DNA of 64,000 nucleotides from Streptomyces sp. HSG2 (GTDB lineage Bacteria; Actinomycetota; Actinomycetes; Streptomycetales; Streptomycetaceae). This document shows, piece after piece, positions 16,820 to 26,304 of the stretch. How positions within the stretch are numbered: position 1 is the first letter of the stretch; every line of letters begins with the position of its first letter. The notes below the pieces were generated by a model. It was not told the DNA's origin and ran no database searches. It saw only the letters and a program-made list of their open reading frames with translations. A program made the translations under genes and the position numbers. The stretch is from assembly GCF_016598575.1 (NCBI RefSeq), contig NZ_CP066801.1:1360501-1424500 (forward strand). Reading direction: 5' to 3'.

Positions 16820-17923
16820 ATGATCGAGGCAGTCGGCCTGACCAAGCGCTACGGCGACAAGACAGCCGTGGACGACCTTTCCTTCCACGTACGGCCGGGA
16901 GCCGTCACGGGCTTCCTCGGGCCGAACGGCTCGGGGAAGTCCACCACGATGCGGATGATCCTCGGTCTGGACAACCCGACCGCCGGGCGGGCGACCATCG
17001 GCGGCCTCCCCTACCGGAGTCTGCCCAACGCGCAACGCCAGGTCGGCGCGCTGTTGGACGCCAAGGCCGTGCACGGGGGGCGGAGCGCCCGCAACCACCT
17101 CCTGAGTCTCGCCCAGCTCTCCGGCATCCCCACGCGGCGGGTGGACGAGGTCCTGGACGTGGTGGGCCTGCGGGCGGTGGCGGGGAAGCGCTCCAAGGGC
17201 TTCTCCCTGGGCATGGGGCAGCGACTGGGGATCGCCGCCGCTCTGCTCGGCGACCCAGGGGTGCTGCTGTTCGACGAGCCCGTCAACGGCCTCGACCCGG
17301 AAGGCATCCTCTGGGTGCGGAACCTGATGCGAAGTCTGGCGGCAGAGGGCCGCACCGTCTTCGTCTCCAGCCACCTGATGAGCGAGATGGCGCTGACCGC
17401 GGACCATCTCATCGTCATCGGACGCGGTCGGCTGCTCGCCGACATGGGCGTCGCCGACTTCATCGCGGCCAACTCGGCCGACTTCGCCCGCGTCCGCACC
17501 CCCGACGACGCCCCGGAACTGCGGGAGAAGCTCTCGACCACGCTGACCGAGGCCGGCGCCGGCGTGCTGCCCGAGCAGGACGGCGCCCTGCGGGTGACCG
17601 GGCTGCCCCTGCCCCGGATCAGCGACCTCGCGCACGAGAGCGGTGTCCGACTCTGGGAGCTCTCACCGCACCGAGCCTCCCTGGAGGAGGCGTACATGCG
17701 GATGACCCAGGGTGCCGTCGATTACCGGTCGACGGACGACCGACCGTACGGCGACGGACAGCCGTCGTCCGCGCCGGGCGACGGACAGCCCGGCCGGTAC
17801 GCGCCGCCACCGCCGCGGACGGAGGACCCGGGAGCCGCGAGCCGGCAGGCGTCGACCGCCGCTCCGGGAACGTCCGCCGCCTCCACCGCCACCGACCCGA
17901 ACCAGCCCGAGGACGCCCGATGA
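16820..17923 (+). CDS. ABC transporter ATP-binding protein (module 2)
   Basis: A 367-residue paralogue of the module 1 ATPase: MIEAVGLTKRYGDKTAVDDL at the start, Walker A GPNGSGKST, KGFSLGMGQ signature, LLFDEPVNGLD and VSSHLMSEMALT. It has a longer, low-complexity C-terminal tail of about 70 residues rich in Pro, Ser, Thr and Gly. The ATG at 16820 follows GGGGCGGAG. Its final ATGA overlaps the start of the permease gene, so the two are translationally coupled. Confidence 0.9.
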   Translation: MIEAVGLTKRYGDKTAVDDLSFHVRPGAVTGFLGPNGSGKSTTMRMILGLDNPTAGRATIGGLPYRSLPNAQRQVGALLDAKAVHGGRSARNHLLSLAQLSGIPTRRVDEVLDVVGLRAVAGKRSKGFSLGMGQRLGIAAALLGDPGVLLFDEPVNGLDPEGILWVRNLMRSLAAEGRTVFVSSHLMSEMALTADHLIVIGRGRLLADMGVADFIAANSADFARVRTPDDAPELREKLSTTLTEAGAGVLPEQDGALRVTGLPLPRISDLAHESGVRLWELSPHRASLEEAYMRMTQGAVDYRSTDDRPYGDGQPSSAPGDGQPGRYAPPPPRTEDPGAASRQASTAAPGTSAASTATDPNQPEDAR

Positions 17924-18819
17924 GCACCCCCCAGTCTCCGACGCCCTCCCCGGCGACCCCTCACGCCCCCGCGCCGCGTTCCGCACTCGACGGGCGGCCG
18001 ACGTCCGGCGAGCCGGCCTCCTCCTACACCTCGCCCATCCCGGTGGCGAGGGCCGGCCTCGGGCAGGCCCTCGCCTCGGAATGGACGAAGATCCGGTCGC
18101 TGCGCTCGACGCTGTGGACGCTCGGCCTGCTCGTACTGCTGATCGTCGGCGTCGGGTTGATGACCCTCGGGGTCGTGGTCGCGGCGGGACAGGACCTGGA
18201 GGGGGAGAGCCCGCTCGGCCTGGGCTTCTTCGGACTGCTCCTCGGCAGCATGTGCCTCATCACCCTGGGCGTGCTGACGACGGCCTCGGAGTACGGCACC
18301 GGCATGATCCGCACGACCGTGACGGCCTGCCCGAACCGCCGCCGGGTGCTCGCGGCCAAGAGCATCGTCTTCTTCCTCGTCGCCTTCCTGGTGACGCTGG
18401 TGTCCGCCACCCTGATCGGCGTCGTCCAGGTGGCGGGACTGAGCGGGCAGGGAAGCGGAACCCCGAGCGCCGAGGAATGGCTCCGGGGCACGGTCGGCGT
18501 CTCCCTGTACATGGCACTGCTGGGGCTGCTGTCGCTCACCGTCGGCTCGATCGTCCGACACTCGGCCGGGGCCATCACCATCATGATCGGTGCCGTGCTG
18601 GCACCGCTGGTCCTGGCGCTGTTCATGTTCGCCGAGTCCCTGAGCGACGTGCGCGAGGCGTTGTTCGAGTACTCCATCCCCAACCAACTGGCCGTGTTCT
18701 ACGCGAACTCACTGAGCCCTTCGGGGCCGTCCGGATGGGACCCGCTCTGGATCATGCTGGGGGCGACGGCGGTCGCGCAGGTCCTGGCACTGGTCCTGTT
18801 GGAGAAGCGGGACGTCTGA
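17920..18819 (+). CDS. ABC-2 type transporter permease (module 2)
   Basis: A 299-residue permease paralogous to the module 1 permease: ASEWTKIRSLRSTLWTLG before the first membrane segment, ASEYGTGMIRTTVTA loop, six hydrophobic helices and an LLEKRDV end. It has an extra cytoplasmic N-terminal Pro/Ser/Ala-rich extension of about 45 residues. The start overlaps the ATPase stop (ATGA). Substrate unknown. Confidence 0.88.
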   Translation: MSTPQSPTPSPATPHAPAPRSALDGRPTSGEPASSYTSPIPVARAGLGQALASEWTKIRSLRSTLWTLGLLVLLIVGVGLMTLGVVVAAGQDLEGESPLGLGFFGLLLGSMCLITLGVLTTASEYGTGMIRTTVTACPNRRRVLAAKSIVFFLVAFLVTLVSATLIGVVQVAGLSGQGSGTPSAEEWLRGTVGVSLYMALLGLLSLTVGSIVRHSAGAITIMIGAVLAPLVLALFMFAESLSDVREALFEYSIPNQLAVFYANSLSPSGPSGWDPLWIMLGATAVAQVLALVLLEKRDV

Positions 18820-18901
18820 CCGCCGGGACGATCAAGGCCCCCTCCCCACCTCGGCGGGCCCCCGGACGGACGCCGCGCGGGACGCCGGCCGCGCCCACGC
18901 C

Positions 18902-19237
18902 CTACCGCGACCCAGGACCGCCGCCGGGCCGCCGCACCCTCGCGGTGCGGCGGTCCCTCGCGTTCCAGCACGCCCGGTGCCAGTGCCGGCGATCGTCGAC
19001 GCCCCCGTGCTCCGGCCACGCCACCACGTGGGGCACGCCGTCCGGGATCGTCTGGTCGCACCCGGGGCAGCGGTAGGCCTTTCCTCTCGCGCTGGCGCCC
19101 GCCACATGACGCACGTTCCAGTCCTCGCCCCCGAACCTCGCCGACGTCTGAAGACCGCCGTACCGCCCGGGGCGGTCCTCCTCGGCGCTCCGGCCGGGCG
19201 AGCCGGCTCCCTTGGGTCGGTTGCGGCGCGGGGACAC
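18902..19237 (-). CDS. Small zinc-ribbon-like protein, function unknown
   Basis: A 111-residue protein starting at GTG 19237 (AGAGG upstream). It has a basic, low-complexity N-terminus (SPRRNRPKGAGS) and a conserved C-terminal part KAYRCPGCDQTIPDGVPHVV followed by HWHRACWNARDR. The pattern CxxC ... H ... HxxC suggests a zinc-binding treble-clef or ribbon. Similar short proteins are common in Streptomyces and often labelled ATP/GTP-binding without visible P-loop; I see no nucleotide-binding motif here. It lies convergent to the ABC module 2 genes. Confidence 0.75.
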   Translation of the reverse strand: MSPRRNRPKGAGSPGRSAEEDRPGRYGGLQTSARFGGEDWNVRHVAGASARGKAYRCPGCDQTIPDGVPHVVAWPEHGGVDDRRHWHRACWNARDRRTARVRRPGGGPGSR

Positions 19238-19492
19238 GGCACACCTCTCGGGTTCTGTGACGGGCACGGACGGTCACCAGCCTACGACGCGGCCCCCACC
19301 CCACCCCGGTGCCCCGGGTCCTGGCGTCCCCGGTGTTCGGGGGCGGCCCGTGGCGGGTCACGGCGACCCCCGACGACATTTTCTGAAGACAATCCGAAAA
19401 ACTTGGCCGCCGGCCGTGTCCTCGGCACGTGTCGCCCGGTTATGCCGGGTGGGGGAGCTCCGGGTCGGAGCCGAGGAAGCAGGAACACAGCG

Positions 19493-20521
19493 ATGCGCGT
19501 CGGAACATTCGTGTTGGCGGCCCAATTCCCGGGCCAGGGGCAAGGGGAGGCACTGCACCGGGCCGTCCGTTCGGCCGAGGTCACCGAGGAGTCCGGCCTG
19601 GACTCGGTCTGGCTGGCCGAACACCACTTCGTGCCCTACGGCACCTGTCCGTCGGCGGCCACCCTGGCCGCGCTGCTGCTGGGGCGCACCCGGCGGGTGC
19701 GGGTCGGCACGGCCGTCAGCGTCCTGTCCACCACCCATCCCGTCGCCCTGGGCGAACAGGCGGCCCTGTTGCACCTGACCAGCGGCGGACGGTTCTCCCT
19801 GGGCGTCGGTCGCGGCGGTCCCTGGGTCGACCTGGAGGTGTTCGGCACCGGTGTGGAGGCGTACGAGAGCGGCTTCCCGGAATCACTCGACCTGTTGCTG
19901 CGCTGGCTGAGCGAGCCGTCGGTCGGCGCCCTCGGGGAGCGCTTCCGCTTCCGCGACGTCCCGGTCGTGCCGAGGCCGTCCGAGGCTCTCACGGAGACCG
20001 CGGGCCCCGAAGTCGTCGTCGCCTGCACCTCCCCGGGCAGCGTGCGACTGGCGGCCGAGCGCGGCCTCCCGATGCTGCTCGGGATGCACATCGGAGACGA
20101 GGAGAAGGCCGAGATGATCGGTCTGTGGCGGCGCCACGCCCACGCCTCGGGCAGGAGCCCGGAGGAAATCCGCGCGGCCGGCCACGTCTCGGCCGGGGTC
20201 TGCCAGATCGCCGACCGGGACGCCGACGCGGCGGAAATCCTGCTCAAGTCGATGCCCGGCTGGCTGCGCCAGGGGCTCGGCGCACACGTCACGGTGGACG
20301 GCCGCGCACGCGGCATGCGGGATCCGCTGGACTACACCCGACTCCTGTGCGGGCTGCACCCGGTGGGCACCCCGCGCCTGTGCGCGGACCGACTGGCGAA
20401 GACCGGCGAGCGCACCGGCATCAGCCGCTTCGCCCTGCTTGTGGAGGGGTCGGGAGACCTCGCCGCCACCGAGGAGACCATCCGCCGCCTCGGCGCGGAG
20501 GTACTTCCCCACCTGGGCTGA
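19493..20521 (+). CDS. LLM class flavin-dependent oxidoreductase
   Basis: A 342-residue luciferase-like monooxygenase-family TIM barrel. Family features: MRVGTFVLAAQFPGQGQGEA at the N-terminus, SVWLAEHHF, RVRVGTAVSVLSTTHPVALGEQ, and the GGRFSLGVGRGGPW motif. Enzymes of this class use FMN or F420 to oxidise diverse substrates. The ATG at 19493 follows AGGAACACAGCG. It is monocistronic, ended by a strong hairpin. Substrate cannot be told. Confidence 0.88.
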   Translation: MRVGTFVLAAQFPGQGQGEALHRAVRSAEVTEESGLDSVWLAEHHFVPYGTCPSAATLAALLLGRTRRVRVGTAVSVLSTTHPVALGEQAALLHLTSGGRFSLGVGRGGPWVDLEVFGTGVEAYESGFPESLDLLLRWLSEPSVGALGERFRFRDVPVVPRPSEALTETAGPEVVVACTSPGSVRLAAERGLPMLLGMHIGDEEKAEMIGLWRRHAHASGRSPEEIRAAGHVSAGVCQIADRDADAAEILLKSMPGWLRQGLGAHVTVDGRARGMRDPLDYTRLLCGLHPVGTPRLCADRLAKTGERTGISRFALLVEGSGDLAATEETIRRLGAEVLPHLG

Positions 20522-20535
20522 CGGACCCCCGGCGG

Positions 20536-20584
20536 CGCCTCGCCGCTCCGGTCGGCGGGACTCACGACACGGAGCGGCGAGGCG
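20536..20584. terminator. Bidirectional terminator hairpin
   Basis: CGCCTCGCCGCTCCG (20536-20550) is perfectly complementary to CGGAGCGGCGAGGCG (20570-20584), a 15-bp stem between two convergent genes. Confidence 0.8.
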
Positions 20585-20593
20585 GGGAGCGGG

Positions 20594-20986
20594 TCAGCAG
20601 TCGCGGAACTCCGGTGACTGGTTCAGCACTTGACTACGGACCGAGGTGAACCGGGTCAACGTCCCCTCGGACGACGGTTCGAGGGGGAACACGGCCACGC
20701 GATGACAGTTCTGGAAGGCCAGCCGCACCCCGAAGTGCCGCTGCAGGGCCCCGCGTATGGCGTCGCTGGCTAGGGCGCGGAGCAGTTGACCACGTGCCCC
20801 CTCGTCCGGCGGCGGCGTCCGGTTGTCGGCGAACCGCCCACCGTCGGCCTTCAACTGTGCGACCAGGGAGCTGATCGTCTCCCAGGCGTAGGGCAGGGAG
20901 GTCCGGACGCAGTCGACGAAGTCAGCTTCGTCGACCTCGCCTCGCTCGGCCTGTTCCAGTAGGGCCGGTGAGACGTCGAGCGACAT
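20594..20986 (-). CDS. SCO5389-family protein
   Basis: A 130-residue soluble protein (MSLDVSPALLEQAERGEVDE..., RALASDAIRGALQRHFGVRL, FQNCHRVAVFP). It begins at ATG 20986 behind GAGAGGAG, a strong ribosome binding site. It corresponds to a conserved Streptomyces family named after SCO5389, lying next to nucS here as there. Function is unknown; two central helices and a mixed C-terminal part are all I can describe. Confidence 0.8.
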   Translation of the reverse strand: MSLDVSPALLEQAERGEVDEADFVDCVRTSLPYAWETISSLVAQLKADGGRFADNRTPPPDEGARGQLLRALASDAIRGALQRHFGVRLAFQNCHRVAVFPLEPSSEGTLTRFTSVRSQVLNQSPEFRDC

Positions 20987-21335
20987 GGGTACTCCTCTCG
21001 CACCCCCGACGCGCGGGGGTTGCCGGACGGTGAAGGAAGGACGCGACGGCGAGCACGCTGCGTACGCGTCCCGCGACCTCCCGTTCACTACCGTAGGCAA
21101 CGCCCGTTGACCGCACCAGGAGAATGCGCAGATGGGCGATATCCCGTCGGCGCGCGATCGGCCAGTGCTCCGGCGGGGTCCCCGGGGACGGATGAGGCGT
21201 GCCCCCGCCACCCGACGAGGCGCGACGAGACACCGGAGAGCGCGCGGCGCACCCGAGCGCCCCGGCTCCACCGCCCGGACCGACCAGGTCCGTCGGCGGC
21301 GCCCCGCTTGGCACCCACTGGTAGCGTTGCCGACC
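20987..21335. promoter_or_regulatory. Divergent intergenic region with leaderless -10 of nucS
   Basis: A 349-base gap without a gene. TAGCGT at 21322-21327 lies eight bases before the nucS ATG and no ribosome binding site is present, suggesting a leaderless nucS transcript. The promoter of the SCO5389-type gene should also be here but is not obvious. Confidence 0.5.
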
Positions 21336-22007
21336 ATGCGTCTCGTCATCGCCCGTTGCTCGGTGGACTACGCCGGACGGCTCACCGCCCACCTGCCCTC
21401 GGCCCCGCGTCTGATCCTGGTGAAGGCGGACGGCAGCGTCTCCATCCACGCCGACGACCGGGCCTACAAGCCCCTCAACTGGATGTCGCCGCCCTGCACG
21501 CTGAAGGAGGGGACCGGTGAGGACACGGGCGTGTGGACCGTCGTCAACAAGGCGGGCGAGAAGCTCATCATCACGATGGAGGACGTACTTCACGACTCCT
21601 CGCACGAGTTGGGCGTCGATCCCGGTCTGATCAAGGACGGCGTGGAGGCACATCTCCAGGAGCTGCTGGCCGACCGCATCGAGACGCTGGGTGACGGATA
21701 CACACTGATCCGCCGCGAGTACCCCACCGCCATCGGACCGGTGGACATTCTCTGCCGGGACGCCGACGGGGGGACCGTCGCCGTCGAGATCAAACGACGC
21801 GGCGAGATCGACGGCGTCGAACAGCTCACCCGGTACCTGGAGCTGCTCAACCGCGACCCGCGTCTGGCCCCGGTCCGGGGGGTGTTCGCCGCCCAGGAGA
21901 TCAAGCCACAGGCCAGGGTCCTGGCCACCGACCGCGGTATCGGCTGCCAGGTGCTGGACTACGACGCGCTGCGGGGCATCGAGGACGACAAGCTGCGACT
22001 GTTCTGA
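21336..22007 (+). CDS. nucS: Mismatch-specific endonuclease NucS
   Basis: A 223-residue NucS/EndoMS. The N-terminal DNA-binding beta domain ([26 protein letters not shown]) is followed by the RecB-type nuclease domain with D137 in IGPVDILC and E151-x-K153 in AVEIKRRG. The C-terminus DDKLRLF resembles the beta-clamp-binding motif described for actinobacterial NucS. The enzyme cuts both strands at mismatches and provides the MutS/MutL-independent mismatch repair of Actinobacteria. Full length; the leaderless start fits the upstream TAGCGT. Confidence 0.95.
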   Translation: MRLVIARCSVDYAGRLTAHLPSAPRLILVKADGSVSIHADDRAYKPLNWMSPPCTLKEGTGEDTGVWTVVNKAGEKLIITMEDVLHDSSHELGVDPGLIKDGVEAHLQELLADRIETLGDGYTLIRREYPTAIGPVDILCRDADGGTVAVEIKRRGEIDGVEQLTRYLELLNRDPRLAPVRGVFAAQEIKPQARVLATDRGIGCQVLDYDALRGIEDDKLRLF

Positions 22008-22074
22008 GACGGGACGGCCGGAGGCACTTCGGAGAGGCCACGCCGGCGACCCGGCGACCCGGCGAGGGAACGAC

Positions 22075-24687
22075 TCAGATGATCTCCGGGGATCCCGCCG
22101 CGCCCGGCGTTCCCGTTCCGGAAGCCCCGGTCTCCGATGCGGCGGAACCGCTCGCCTCCACCGGGGTGGTGGTGCCACTCGCCGAGTCCGTGGTGGAGGG
22201 GTCCATCGTGGCGGTCTCCGAGGGCGCGGGGTCGTCCTCGACCTCGGTGGGCGACGTCGCGGAAGCGGTGCCGGACGGCCCGGGTTCGGTCTCCTCGCCC
22301 TCCGGGTCCGACGGCTCCACCGGCGGTGAGGGAACCCGAGGTGACGGTGTGACGCTCGGGGTCGCCGAGTCCTCGGGGTCGTCCGACGCGTCGGACGCCG
22401 TCGCGCGCGCCGGGACGTCGACTTCGGCGGACGACTCGGGGGAGGTGGTCCCGGCGGGGGCGTCCGTGACTCCCGGGACGACCTCCCGGTCGTCGGCCAC
22501 GGGTTCTCCGGCGGGCACGCCGGGGGCGCCACCGCTCTTGGGCGTGTCGTCCTCGACCGCCCGCTCGGCGCTCAGGTCACCACCACCGAGCCCCTGGCTG
22601 GCGGACGGGTCCACCCCGACCCGGTCGGCGGGTACCACGCCTTCGCCGCCGGCGGTCGCGCCGAGCGTCACCACCGTGCCCAGCACCGCGACGAGCAGGG
22701 CCCCCGCCCCCGCGGCGACGAGGTTGCGCCGTGCGAGGCCGGCGATCCCGCCTCCCGACCGTCGGGGCCGCGCGTCGGGGACGCCACCTGCGACGAGGGT
22801 CGTCTCCGCCGGCGTCGCGGGGAACGCGTCCAGCCGGAGGGGCTCCGGGGGCGATCGGACGGGCTCGACGAGAGCGGCCGGTTCGAGACCGCGAGCCGGC
22901 GCCGTGGCAAAGGGCTCCGGTACCACCGGCGGTCCGACGACACCGAGGGCGCCCACCCCGGGGGTGTCCCCGGTACGGTCGGCCACCAGCGCCAGCGCTC
23001 GGCGGGCGGCCACGCTCCCCCGTCGGTCCGCGGCGGCCCCACGCAGCCCGATGGCCGTCTCCAGCTCCGCCCGGGCCCGGTCGTAGGAGGACCGGCAGAG
23101 GGCGAGGACGCCCAGTTCATGGTGGAAGTAGGCCTGTTCCGCGACCTCGCCGGCGAGCCGGGCGGCTTCGGCACCCGACCGCAACGCCCGCTCCCAGGCT
23201 CCCCAACGCGATCCGGCGGCGAAGGCGGGCGCGACCGTGCGGGCCAACCGCACGGCCGGGCCGACCTCGTCCCCGTCCCGTGGCGCCGCGACCGGAGCCA
23301 ACACGGCGAGCGCGGCCAGGATCGCGTCGGCCTCGGCGCCGACGCGCTCCGGTGTGACGGAGGGGTGCCCGGCCCACCAGGCGTAGTGGCGGGCCGCGTC
23401 GCGGGCCCGGGCCGTGGCGTCCTCGCCGTAGCCGTCGGCCGTCAGTCGGGGCAGGACACCGGCCGCCAGCCGGTACCGGGATCCGACCGGGGTGACCAAC
23501 CCGCAGGCGGTCAACTCGCCCAGGGCGGAGTCGGCGCGGGTGTCGCCGACCAGGGCGGGGAGATGCGCCTGGTGCGGCACCTCGCCACCGAGCGCCACCG
23601 CGAACTCCAAGGTGACCCGGGCCGAGCGACTCAGTCGGGACGCCAACAGCGCGGCGGGCGCGGCCACCTCTTGGAGCGCGGGCAGCGGAGTCGCCTCGTC
23701 GCCGCCCGTGTCGCAAGGGGCCGCGTCCTCCGGCGTCGCCTCGGCGAACACGCCGAACTCGTCGACGGCCTCGGCCCCGGCACGGGCTCGGTCGCGATGC
23801 CGGAGCAGCGCCGAGGCCTGGACGAAGCGCAGCGGCAGGCCTTCGGACTCGAACCACAGGTCGCCGACCCAGCTCGACTCCTCGGCGGTGAGGGACCGGC
23901 CCACCGCGTGCTCCGACAACTCCACGCAGGCCGAGCGTTCCAGGCCGCCCAGGACGACCTCCTCCACGGCCGCGGACGTCGACGGAGCGGGCACCTCCGG
24001 GGCGGTGGCCAGCAGAAAGGCGCACTCCGGGGCCGCGCCGAGCAGGGTGTCGAGCGCGGCGCCGCCGATCTCGGCGTCGTCCAGGACGACGATCGCGCCG
24101 ATCTCGGCGACCAGCGCCGGGAGTTCGGCACGATCCGGCCGGTGGCACGGCGCGTGGTGGGTGGCGCGGAACAACTCCTCCAACAGGTCGTCGGCGCCGC
24201 GATGGCAGCCGTCGAGACGGACGACGCCGTCCGGGGCGAGGTCCGCGCAGTCCTCCGCGACGATCTCCAGCAGCCGCGTGCGACCGGAGCCCGCCGGACC
24301 CGTCAGCCGCACGGAGCGTCCCCGGGCCAGCGTCCGCACCAGGTGTTCCCGCTCCTCCTGCCGGGCGATGAGCGGCGGAGCGGGGCGGGCGTCGGGGCCG
24401 GACGGGGCGGGGGGCCGGGCCGCGCGGGCGACCTCGACGCGCTCGGCCGCCGTGAGCTTGCGCGGGGTACCGGGTGCCTCGGCGGGCGGGCACGGTTCGA
24501 TCTCGCTGCCGTCGACCGGATTGACGGTCACCAGCAGGTCCCCGGAGACGAGTCGCACCACGCGGGACGGGGTGGTCGCGCTTCGTCCCGGGGCGGCGAG
24601 CTGGTCCTCGGGCCCGCGCGGGCGCGGCGGGTGGCCGCTCCGGCCATCCCGGCCGTACTCCTCGGCTCCCCGGTCGGTCGCCTCCAT
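22075..24687 (-). CDS. Large P-loop ATPase with one membrane segment and Ser/Thr/Pro-rich tail
   Basis: An 870-residue protein. Residues 1-125 are a variable N-terminus; LTGPAGSGRTRLL (P-loop 130-137) and IVVLDDAE give a STAND/AAA-like ATPase, followed by helical repeats with a TPR-like stretch (AEQAYFHHELGVLALCRSSY). A single hydrophobic segment at about 655-680 (NLVAAGAGALLVAVLGTVV) leads to a roughly 190-residue, acidic Ser/Thr/Pro-rich tail, presumably outside the cell. The architecture resembles a regulator ATPase anchored in the membrane; no helix-turn-helix is visible. It is downstream of a STAS protein. The start ATG 24687 has only a weak ribosome binding site. Confidence 0.7.
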   Translation of the reverse strand: MEATDRGAEEYGRDGRSGHPPRPRGPEDQLAAPGRSATTPSRVVRLVSGDLLVTVNPVDGSEIEPCPPAEAPGTPRKLTAAERVEVARAARPPAPSGPDARPAPPLIARQEEREHLVRTLARGRSVRLTGPAGSGRTRLLEIVAEDCADLAPDGVVRLDGCHRGADDLLEELFRATHHAPCHRPDRAELPALVAEIGAIVVLDDAEIGGAALDTLLGAAPECAFLLATAPEVPAPSTSAAVEEVVLGGLERSACVELSEHAVGRSLTAEESSWVGDLWFESEGLPLRFVQASALLRHRDRARAGAEAVDEFGVFAEATPEDAAPCDTGGDEATPLPALQEVAAPAALLASRLSRSARVTLEFAVALGGEVPHQAHLPALVGDTRADSALGELTACGLVTPVGSRYRLAAGVLPRLTADGYGEDATARARDAARHYAWWAGHPSVTPERVGAEADAILAALAVLAPVAAPRDGDEVGPAVRLARTVAPAFAAGSRWGAWERALRSGAEAARLAGEVAEQAYFHHELGVLALCRSSYDRARAELETAIGLRGAAADRRGSVAARRALALVADRTGDTPGVGALGVVGPPVVPEPFATAPARGLEPAALVEPVRSPPEPLRLDAFPATPAETTLVAGGVPDARPRRSGGGIAGLARRNLVAAGAGALLVAVLGTVVTLGATAGGEGVVPADRVGVDPSASQGLGGGDLSAERAVEDDTPKSGGAPGVPAGEPVADDREVVPGVTDAPAGTTSPESSAEVDVPARATASDASDDPEDSATPSVTPSPRVPSPPVEPSDPEGEETEPGPSGTASATSPTEVEDDPAPSETATMDPSTTDSASGTTTPVEASGSAASETGASGTGTPGAAGSPEII

Positions 24688-24984
24688 GGGTTCACGCCCC
24701 CAAACAAGGTCGGGTGCGCTCCGAGCCCCCCAGGCCTTGCCGCACACCGCGCTGTCGCTCCTGGCCCGGGCCACGCCGGACGTCGCGAGGCGACCGGCGG
24801 CCGGTACCGAATCCTCACCCAGTATTCCCGACCGGGCGGACACCCCGCAGGCTCACGAGGTCACATTCTCATGAGGATTGGGCCTAGCGGGTGTCTCGCC
24901 CGGGATGCCCCGGTCCGTCGTCGCCGTCTCGTACTTCCCGGCGGCGCTCCCCCGCCGGGATGGTCGCGGGCGGGGCGGATCGCG

Positions 24985-25308
24985 TCACACCCGGGGGAGG
25001 TTCTCCACTCCGATGCCGCCCTCGACGGCGAGGATCCGATGGAGACGAGTGGCCACCAGCAGTCGCTGCATCTGGAGGGGCACCCCCCGCAACACGAGCC
25101 GCCGACCGCGTCGACCGGCCCTCCGGTGAACCCCCATGATGACGCCGAGTCCGGTGGCGTCCCACGACTCCAGCCCGGAGAGGTCCAGGAGCAGGTCACC
25201 CTCGCCCGCGTCCACGGCCTCGTGCAGGATCGTGCGGGCGTCCGCGGCGCTGCGGACGTCGAGGCGCCCCCCGACGACCAGCTCGCTGTGGTCGCCGCTG
25301 ATGTGCAT
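24985..25308 (-). CDS. STAS-domain protein (anti-sigma factor antagonist type)
   Basis: A 107-residue single STAS domain: MHISGDHSELVVGGRLDVRS, LLLDLSGLESWDATGLGVIM and QMQRLLVATRLHRIL. In SpoIIAA-like antagonists the phosphorylated residue is the serine of DSSGLG; here the motif is DATGLG with T52 at that place, so phosphorylation on threonine is possible. Such proteins bind anti-sigma kinases to release sigma factors. Start ATG 25308 follows GGGGAA. No kinase or sigma gene adjoins it; the neighbour downstream is the large membrane ATPase. Confidence 0.85.
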   Translation of the reverse strand: MHISGDHSELVVGGRLDVRSAADARTILHEAVDAGEGDLLLDLSGLESWDATGLGVIMGVHRRAGRRGRRLVLRGVPLQMQRLLVATRLHRILAVEGGIGVENLPRV

Positions 25309-25455
25309 ATGCGTTCCCCGTCCTGCGTCTACGTCTGCCTGGCGTGGTGCGTACCGGCGGCCCGGCGCCGGCCGACGCCGCGGGAGGGGTCGGCCCCCGG
25401 GCCGCCGAGGGCCGAGAACCCCGGCGGGCGCGGTGGTCACCGGGGCCCGTCGTCG

Positions 25456-26304
25456 TCAGTGTCGGTAGAAGCCCTGCCCGCTCTTGCGGCCGATGTCACC
25501 GGCGTCCACCATCCGGCGCATCGACTCCGGCGGGGCGAACTTCTCGTCCTGCGTCTCGGCGTAGATGTTCCCGGTGGCGTGCAACAGGATGTCGACGCCC
25601 GTCAGGTCGGCGGTGGCCAACGGGCCCATGGCGTGGCCGAAGCCCAGCTTGCAGGCCAGGTCGATGTCCCCGGCGGTGGCGACGCCCGACTCGTGGAGCT
25701 TGGCCGCCTCGACCACGAGGGCCGAGATGAGCCGTGTGGTGACGAAACCGGCCACGTCGCGGTTGACGACGACGCAGGTCTTGCCGGTGGACTCGGCGAA
25801 CTCCCGGGCGGCGGCGAGCGTCTCGTCAGTGGTCTTGTAGCCGCGTACCAGTTCGCACAGTCGCATCATCGGCACCGGGGAGAAGAAGTGCGTGCCCACG
25901 ACCCGTTCGGGGCTCTCCGTCGCCGCGGCGATCTTGGTGATCGGGATCGCCGACGTGTTGGACGCCAGCACCGCCTCGTCCTTCACCAGCTTGTCCAGGG
26001 CACGGAAGATCTCGTGCTTGACCTCCAGCTTCTCGAACACGGCCTCCACGACGACGTCCGCGTCCGCGACGGCTTCCAGGTCGGTGGTGGTGGTGATCCG
26101 ATCGAGGGCCGCGGCGGCCTCGTCCTCGGTCATCCCGCCCTTGGCGACGAACCGGTCGTACGAGGACCGGATGCCGTCGGTCCCCCGCGTCAGCGCCGCG
26201 TCGGTGACGTCGCGCAGCACGACGTCCCAGCCCGCCCGCGCGGATACCTGGGCGATACCGGACCCCATGAGTCCGGCTCCGATGACGGCGAGCTTCCGTG
26301 CCAC
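25456..26304 (-). CDS. 3-hydroxybutyryl-CoA dehydrogenase
   Basis: A 282-residue 3-hydroxyacyl-CoA dehydrogenase. The Rossmann motif GAGLMGSGIAQ is near the N-terminus, the catalytic region contains VGTHFFSPVPMMRLCE, and the C-terminal helical domain has GFGHAMGPLATADLTGVDI. It oxidises or reduces 3-hydroxybutyryl-CoA using NAD(P). I chose GTG 26304 because AGGGGAG lies seven bases upstream, rather than the farther start at 26325. With the thiolase near 8 kb it could supply crotonyl-CoA for C4 metabolism. Confidence 0.92.
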   Translation of the reverse strand: MARKLAVIGAGLMGSGIAQVSARAGWDVVLRDVTDAALTRGTDGIRSSYDRFVAKGGMTEDEAAAALDRITTTTDLEAVADADVVVEAVFEKLEVKHEIFRALDKLVKDEAVLASNTSAIPITKIAAATESPERVVGTHFFSPVPMMRLCELVRGYKTTDETLAAAREFAESTGKTCVVVNRDVAGFVTTRLISALVVEAAKLHESGVATAGDIDLACKLGFGHAMGPLATADLTGVDILLHATGNIYAETQDEKFAPPESMRRMVDAGDIGRKSGQGFYRH

